The notes below the pieces were generated by a model. It made no database searches. It was not told the DNA's origin and saw only the letters and a list, made by a program, of their open reading frames with translations. Shown here piece after piece: positions 11,720-15,173 of a stretch of DNA of 15,173 nucleotides. Source of the stretch: Deltaproteobacteria bacterium (GTDB taxonomy: Bacteria; Myxococcota_A; Bradymonadia; UBA7976; VGTA01); contig VGTA01000017.1 of the NCBI GenBank assembly GCA_016874875.1, positions 1 through 15,173 on the forward strand, in the 5' to 3' direction. Position numbers and translations under genes: made by a program. The stretch's first letter is position 1. Each line of letters opens with the position of its first letter.

Positions 11720-12936
11720 AGCAGGTAGGGGGCGCGCTCCTCGCGGAAGCGCGCCGCCTCACCCCCCCAGGCGCGCCAGAGGGCGTCCACGTCGCCCCCC
11801 GCGTCGATCACCTCGCGCCCCTCGGGCCCCCCCAAGAGCAGGTCGATGGCGAGCTGGTCGGTGACGTACTCGTAGGCCTGCGTGCGCCACGCCAGGGCGT
11901 CGCCGCAGAGGCGGCGGACGGCGGCGAGGAGGTGCAGGCCCACGCGCAGCGGCTCGAGGGCGTGGGGGTCGGTGACGTGCTGCTCCACGCCGCCGATGGT
12001 CCGGTGCGCCCACTTGTGCGCGGTGGGCTTAAAGTAGATGGGGCGGAACGACACCCCCGCGAGCCCCACGGCGCTCAGGGCGCCGGCGAGGGCGAAGGGG
12101 TCGATGAAGCCGGCGCCCACCCACTCAAAGGGCTTGGTGGTGCCGCGCCCCTCGCTCAGCTCCGTGCCCTCCACGAGGCAGGCGCCCGGGTAGAGCATCA
12201 TCGCCTCAAAGCTCGGCATGTTGGGGCTCGGAATCACCCACCGCTGCCCTGTCTCGTGCAGGAGCTCCGCGCGGCGCCAGCCCTCCACCGCCACCACCTC
12301 CACGCGCGCGCCGAAGCCCTCGCGGTCGTTGAGCAGGCGCACCACCTCGCCGAGCGTGAGCCCGTGGCGCGTGGGGAGGGGCCACAGGCCCACGAAGCTC
12401 AGGTGGTCGCGGCGGGTGAGGCGCCCCTCGATCACCTCGCCGCCGAGGGGGTTGGGGCGGTCGAGGATGAGGACGCGCGTGCCCGTGCGCGCGCACACCT
12501 GCGCGCAGAGCGCCGCGGTGTAGATGTAGGTGTAGTAGCGCGCGCCGATGTCCTGTAGGTCGATGACGAGGGTGTGGACGCCGGCGAGGTGCTCGGGGCG
12601 GGGGGCGAGCTGCTCGGGGCGGTGCCCGTAGAGGGACGTGACCGGCGCGCCGGTGTGGCGCTCGCGCGGCTCGCTGGCGGCCGCCAGCCCCTCCTCCACG
12701 GGCTCCATGTCCTGCGCGGTGGCCCACAGCCCGTGCTCGGGGCCAAAGCAGCGCACCACGTTGAGCCGCGCGGCGGCGGCGAGCTCGGTGAGGTGGCGGT
12801 AGCGCGAGTCGACGCTGGCGGCGTGGCACAGGAGCGCGATGGGCTCATCGCCCACAAAGGCGCGGGGGTCCTCGGCGAACCGGTCGAGGCCGAGGCGGAC
12901 GCGAGGCGCAGGCGCGCCACCCGCCGGCCCCCTCAC
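11710..12936 (-). CDS. namZ: NamZ-type exo-beta-N-acetylmuramidase (DUF1343)
   Basis: A 408-residue DUF1343 protein. Characterised relatives (NamZ, family GH171) release N-acetylmuramic acid from the non-reducing ends of peptidoglycan fragments. Conserved blocks are intact: FGPEHGLW (64-71, E67), TSLYGH (100-105), DLQDIGARYYTYIYT (126-140), DRPNPLGG (159-166) followed by VIEG with E170, RHGLTLGE (190-197), IPSPNMPSF (235-243) and YPGACLVEGTELSEGRGTT (249-267). The N-terminus has no signal peptide or lipobox, so the enzyme looks cytoplasmic and suited to recycling, unlike many Bacteroidota relatives that are exported. The GTG start overlaps the TGA of the upstream sensor-like gene by four bases, implying coupled translation. 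A start inside the long sensor gene that adds a signal peptide is not evident. The family assignment is firm; the exact activity here is inferred from the family. Confidence 0.9.
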   Translation of the reverse strand: MRGPAGGAPAPRVRLGLDRFAEDPRAFVGDEPIALLCHAASVDSRYRHLTELAAAARLNVVRCFGPEHGLWATAQDMEPVEEGLAAASEPRERHTGAPVTSLYGHRPEQLAPRPEHLAGVHTLVIDLQDIGARYYTYIYTAALCAQVCARTGTRVLILDRPNPLGGEVIEGRLTRRDHLSFVGLWPLPTRHGLTLGEVVRLLNDREGFGARVEVVAVEGWRRAELLHETGQRWVIPSPNMPSFEAMMLYPGACLVEGTELSEGRGTTKPFEWVGAGFIDPFALAGALSAVGLAGVSFRPIYFKPTAHKWAHRTIGGVEQHVTDPHALEPLRVGLHLLAAVRRLCGDALAWRTQAYEYVTDQLAIDLLLGGPEGREVIDAGGDVDALWRAWGGEAARFREERAPYLLYR

Positions 12937-14198
12937 GGCCGCGCCCCCGGCCCCTGCGCGCCGCCCGCCTCGCCCTCGAGCTCGGGCATCGGGCGCCCAG
13001 AGTACTTTGACACCATCACGTCTAGGTTCTGCGCCAGGGAGCCGGTCACGCCGTTGTCGGGGACGCTGTAGGTGAACCAGTAGTTGAGGTTGCCGCTGGT
13101 CACCTCGATGACGCCGAGCTCGAGCTCCTTGAAGGGCTTGATGTAGCGCTGCGAGGCGCCCCAGAAGACCACGAGCGCCACGAGGAGCGCGCCGGCGGCG
13201 GCGGGGAGGACGGGGGGGGCGCTGAGCGCCTGCGCGCGCTCGGTCCAGCTGAGCGCCACGAGGGCGCGGGCGCCCTCCGCGCTCTTGTAGCCGGCGACGG
13301 GGGCGGCGCGCAGCCAGTGGCGCTCGTCGAGCAGGTCCACCTCGGTGAGCTGGTGGGCGCTGAGGGCGCTCGCCATGAGGGGGTCGCGGAGCGCCTCGCG
13401 GAGGGCGACCTCGCGCTTGCCCTCGAGGGTGGTGCCGCCGCGCGGCGCGCCGCCCTCGACGCCCTCGCCGTACACCAGGCCCACCTCCACGCCGAGGGCG
13501 GCCTTGTGTCGCTGCGTGACGCGGCTGAGGAGGTGGCCCACGACCACCGCCCCCACCACCTCGCCGCGCGCCTGCACGCGGCTGGCGCCGGGGGCCCAGA
13601 CGGGGCTGGCGGCGACCAGGACAGGCTGGCCGTCCACGGTCCAGATGTCAAAGAAGCGCTCGCCGGCGAGGGCGGCCTTGAGGGGGGGGTGGAGGTCGGC
13701 CATGCGGGTGAACTCGCTGCCCTGCTCGTCTTGGGCGTAGCAGCGCGGGTTGCTGATGTGGGCGACGCAGACGCCGCCGCGGTCCACCACAAAGAGCGCG
13801 TAGGGGCGCGCGGCGCCCCAGCCGGCGAGGTCGGCGCCGCCGTCGGCGATGGGGGCGCCCTCGTCGCCCTGCTTCTCCTGCGCGGCGAGGGCGTCGCGCC
13901 AGCCGAGGAGGAGCGCGTCGACGCCGTCGTGGCGGGCGAGGTAGTCCTCGGTGACCTTGGGGCGCGCCTGCAGGAGGGTGACGAGGCGCTCGTCGTCGCT
14001 GAGCTGGCGGGCGCGCGCCGTGAGGGCGGCGCCCTCGAGGCGCTGCAGGTGCCGTAGGGCCTCGAGGGAGAGGGCGAGCTCGCGCCCGGCGGCGGCCCTC
14101 GCGTCCCGCTCCGCCGCGCCCCTGAGCGCGCTGTGGCACCACAGGGCGAGGGCGGCGATCAGGAGGCTGAAGGTGAGGCTGACCACGACGCGGTACAT
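12933..14198 (-). CDS. Membrane sensor-like protein with large periplasmic domain and HAMP-like end, no output domain
   Basis: A 421-residue protein. TM1 is at about 4-24, followed by a long extracytoplasmic region (25-327) and TM2 at about 328-348. The region contains an ALFVVDRGGVCVAHI segment, a FFDIWTVDGQPVLVAASPVW segment and GEVVGAVVVGHLLS, all typical of Cache-type sensor folds. After TM2, residues 349-398 (RYIKPFKELELG through AQNLDVMVSKYSGRP) resemble a HAMP linker, and the protein then ends in a Gly/Pro-rich tail. There is no kinase, methyl-accepting, GGDEF or other output domain. The ATG at 14198 has a GGAG site six bases upstream. It lies 31 bases after the sugar kinase gene and overlaps the muramidase gene by four bases. 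Its role could be to sense a periplasmic ligand and pass the signal to a separate partner. The Cache and HAMP calls are by pattern only. Confidence 0.7.
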   Translation of the reverse strand: MYRVVVSLTFSLLIAALALWCHSALRGAAERDARAAAGRELALSLEALRHLQRLEGAALTARARQLSDDERLVTLLQARPKVTEDYLARHDGVDALLLGWRDALAAQEKQGDEGAPIADGGADLAGWGAARPYALFVVDRGGVCVAHISNPRCYAQDEQGSEFTRMADLHPPLKAALAGERFFDIWTVDGQPVLVAASPVWAPGASRVQARGEVVGAVVVGHLLSRVTQRHKAALGVEVGLVYGEGVEGGAPRGGTTLEGKREVALREALRDPLMASALSAHQLTEVDLLDERHWLRAAPVAGYKSAEGARALVALSWTERAQALSAPPVLPAAAGALLVALVVFWGASQRYIKPFKELELGVIEVTSGNLNYWFTYSVPDNGVTGSLAQNLDVMVSKYSGRPMPELEGEAGGAQGPGARP

Positions 14199-14229
14199 AG
14201 TGCTCTCCGGTTCTTGAGGGGGCGGCGCG

Positions 14230-15144
14230 TCAGTCGAGGCTCATCATCGCCTTGAGCTGCTCCGCGCGCGCGTGAATCTCATCTTGCGTCAAGGGCGCCA
14301 CGCGGTCAAAGGAGAAGCCCTCGCAGGCGAAGGAGGCCATGGCGGTGCCGTAGACGAGGGCCATCTTGAAGGTCTTAAAGTCGAGGGAGTCGCGCTGGGC
14401 GATGTAGCCCATCACGCCGGAGGCGAAGGTGTCGCCGGCGCCGGTGGGGTCCTGTAGGGCGGAGAGGGGGAAGGCGGGCACAAAGAACACGCCCTCGGGG
14501 TGGAAGAGCGCCGCGCCGTGGGCGCCCTTCTTGATGATGACGAGCTGCGGGCCCATCTCTTTGATCTTGGCGACCGCCTTAAAGAGGTTCTTCTCGCCCG
14601 ACAGCAGGCGCGCCTCGCCTTCGTTGATGATGAGCAGGTTGATCTTGCGGAGGAGCTGGGCGAGCGCCGCGGGCTCGCCGCTGATCCAGAAGTTCATGGT
14701 GTCGCAGCCGATGAGCTTGGGCTCCACCACCTGGTCCACCACCTGCTCTTGGAGGGCGGGGTGGATGTTGCCGAGGAACACGTAGGGGGTGTGCTTGTAG
14801 GCGGCGGGGACCTTGGGGGCGAAGTCGGCGAAGACGTTGAGGCGGGTGTCGAGGGTCTCGGCGTCGCCAAAGTCGGCGCCGTAGCGCCCGCGCCAGAAGA
14901 AGGTCTGCCCCGGCACCCGCTCGAGTCCGTTGAGGTCCACGCCGCGCGCGGCGAGGGCCGCCACCCGCTCCTCGGGGAAGTCGTCGCCCACCACCGCCAC
15001 GAGGCGGACGGGGGCGAAGTGGCTCGCGCCCACGGCAAAGTACTGCGCGGAGCCCCCGAGGGAGCGCTCGCGGCGCCCCGCCGGGGTCTCGACGTCGTCA
15101 AAGGCCACGGAGCCCACGATCAGGATCTCTCTGCTCTTCTTCAT
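14230..15144 (-). CDS. PfkB-family carbohydrate/nucleoside kinase
   Basis: A 304-residue cytoplasmic kinase of the ribokinase/PfkB superfamily. The N-terminal LIVGSVAFDDVETP strand and the GG at 30-31 fit the first signature region. The C-terminal signature DPTGAGDTFASGVMGYI (232-248) is intact, with D238 as the catalytic base and the GAGD anion hole. It should transfer phosphate from ATP to a sugar or nucleoside; the substrate is not recognisable. The gene is complete, with its ATG 29 bases from the window edge; the upstream DNA shown has only a weak purine-rich site. It leads the - strand group with the sensor-like and muramidase genes, so a link to amino-sugar recycling is possible but unproven. 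Sequence features are otherwise ordinary, with lower Ala content than its neighbours. Confidence 0.9.
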   Translation of the reverse strand: MKKSREILIVGSVAFDDVETPAGRRERSLGGSAQYFAVGASHFAPVRLVAVVGDDFPEERVAALAARGVDLNGLERVPGQTFFWRGRYGADFGDAETLDTRLNVFADFAPKVPAAYKHTPYVFLGNIHPALQEQVVDQVVEPKLIGCDTMNFWISGEPAALAQLLRKINLLIINEGEARLLSGEKNLFKAVAKIKEMGPQLVIIKKGAHGAALFHPEGVFFVPAFPLSALQDPTGAGDTFASGVMGYIAQRDSLDFKTFKMALVYGTAMASFACEGFSFDRVAPLTQDEIHARAEQLKAMMSLD

Positions 15145-15173
15145 GCTCTAGCTCTTTTCGTGCCTCAGGGGGG

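Overview
The window is very high in G+C (about three quarters G+C by eye). Its proteins are rich in Ala, Leu, Arg and Gly, and its synonymous codons end almost only in G or C. Gene content points to a Gram-negative delta-type bacterium, most likely Myxococcota in the broad sense (a myxobacterium or a Bradymonadales-like relative). The reasons are a multidomain lipid enzyme laid out like myxobacterial ElbD, a DUF1343/NamZ muramidase, and a sensor-like membrane protein lacking an output domain. This placement is inference; no rRNA or marker gene is present.

Layout, + strand (1-11051). A truncated membrane protein resembling a catalytically degenerate CPBP (Abi) protease overlaps murJ (lipid II flippase) by four bases. 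A boundary with a weak terminator-like hairpin and a promoter-like AT-rich island follows at about 2464-2493. Next is a tight four-gene unit: a HAD-IB phosphatase, a divergent LarA-like (DUF2088) protein, a 1563-residue fusion (fatty acyl reductase, acyl-CoA/ACP synthetase, acyl carrier, PlsC acyltransferase, SCP2), and an NAD-dependent epimerase/reductase with a 14-copy Gly-Ala-Gln repeat near its N-terminus. Together they read as a lipid pathway: activate a fatty acid, load it on the built-in carrier, reduce it and/or transfer it to a glycerol phosphate backbone, then dephosphorylate and reduce further. From memory the set matches the myxobacterial ether-lipid (elb) cluster.

Layout, - strand (15144-11121). 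A PfkB-family sugar kinase is followed by a two-TM sensor-like protein, which overlaps a NamZ-type exo-N-acetylmuramidase by four bases. After a 196-base gap comes a small gene for a protein that is about half Asp and Glu. The two strands converge at about 11051-11121. The gap at 11514-11709 is the least G+C-rich part of the window. It holds a perfect hairpin, a short direct repeat and a possible small basic ORF.

Short tandem arrays with 9- or 12-base units recur throughout, in coding and in non-coding DNA. The strongest leads are the ElbD-like fusion with its divergent LarA partner, the collagen-like repeat in the epimerase, and the hyperacidic small protein. No RNA genes, insertion sequences or CRISPR arrays were seen.
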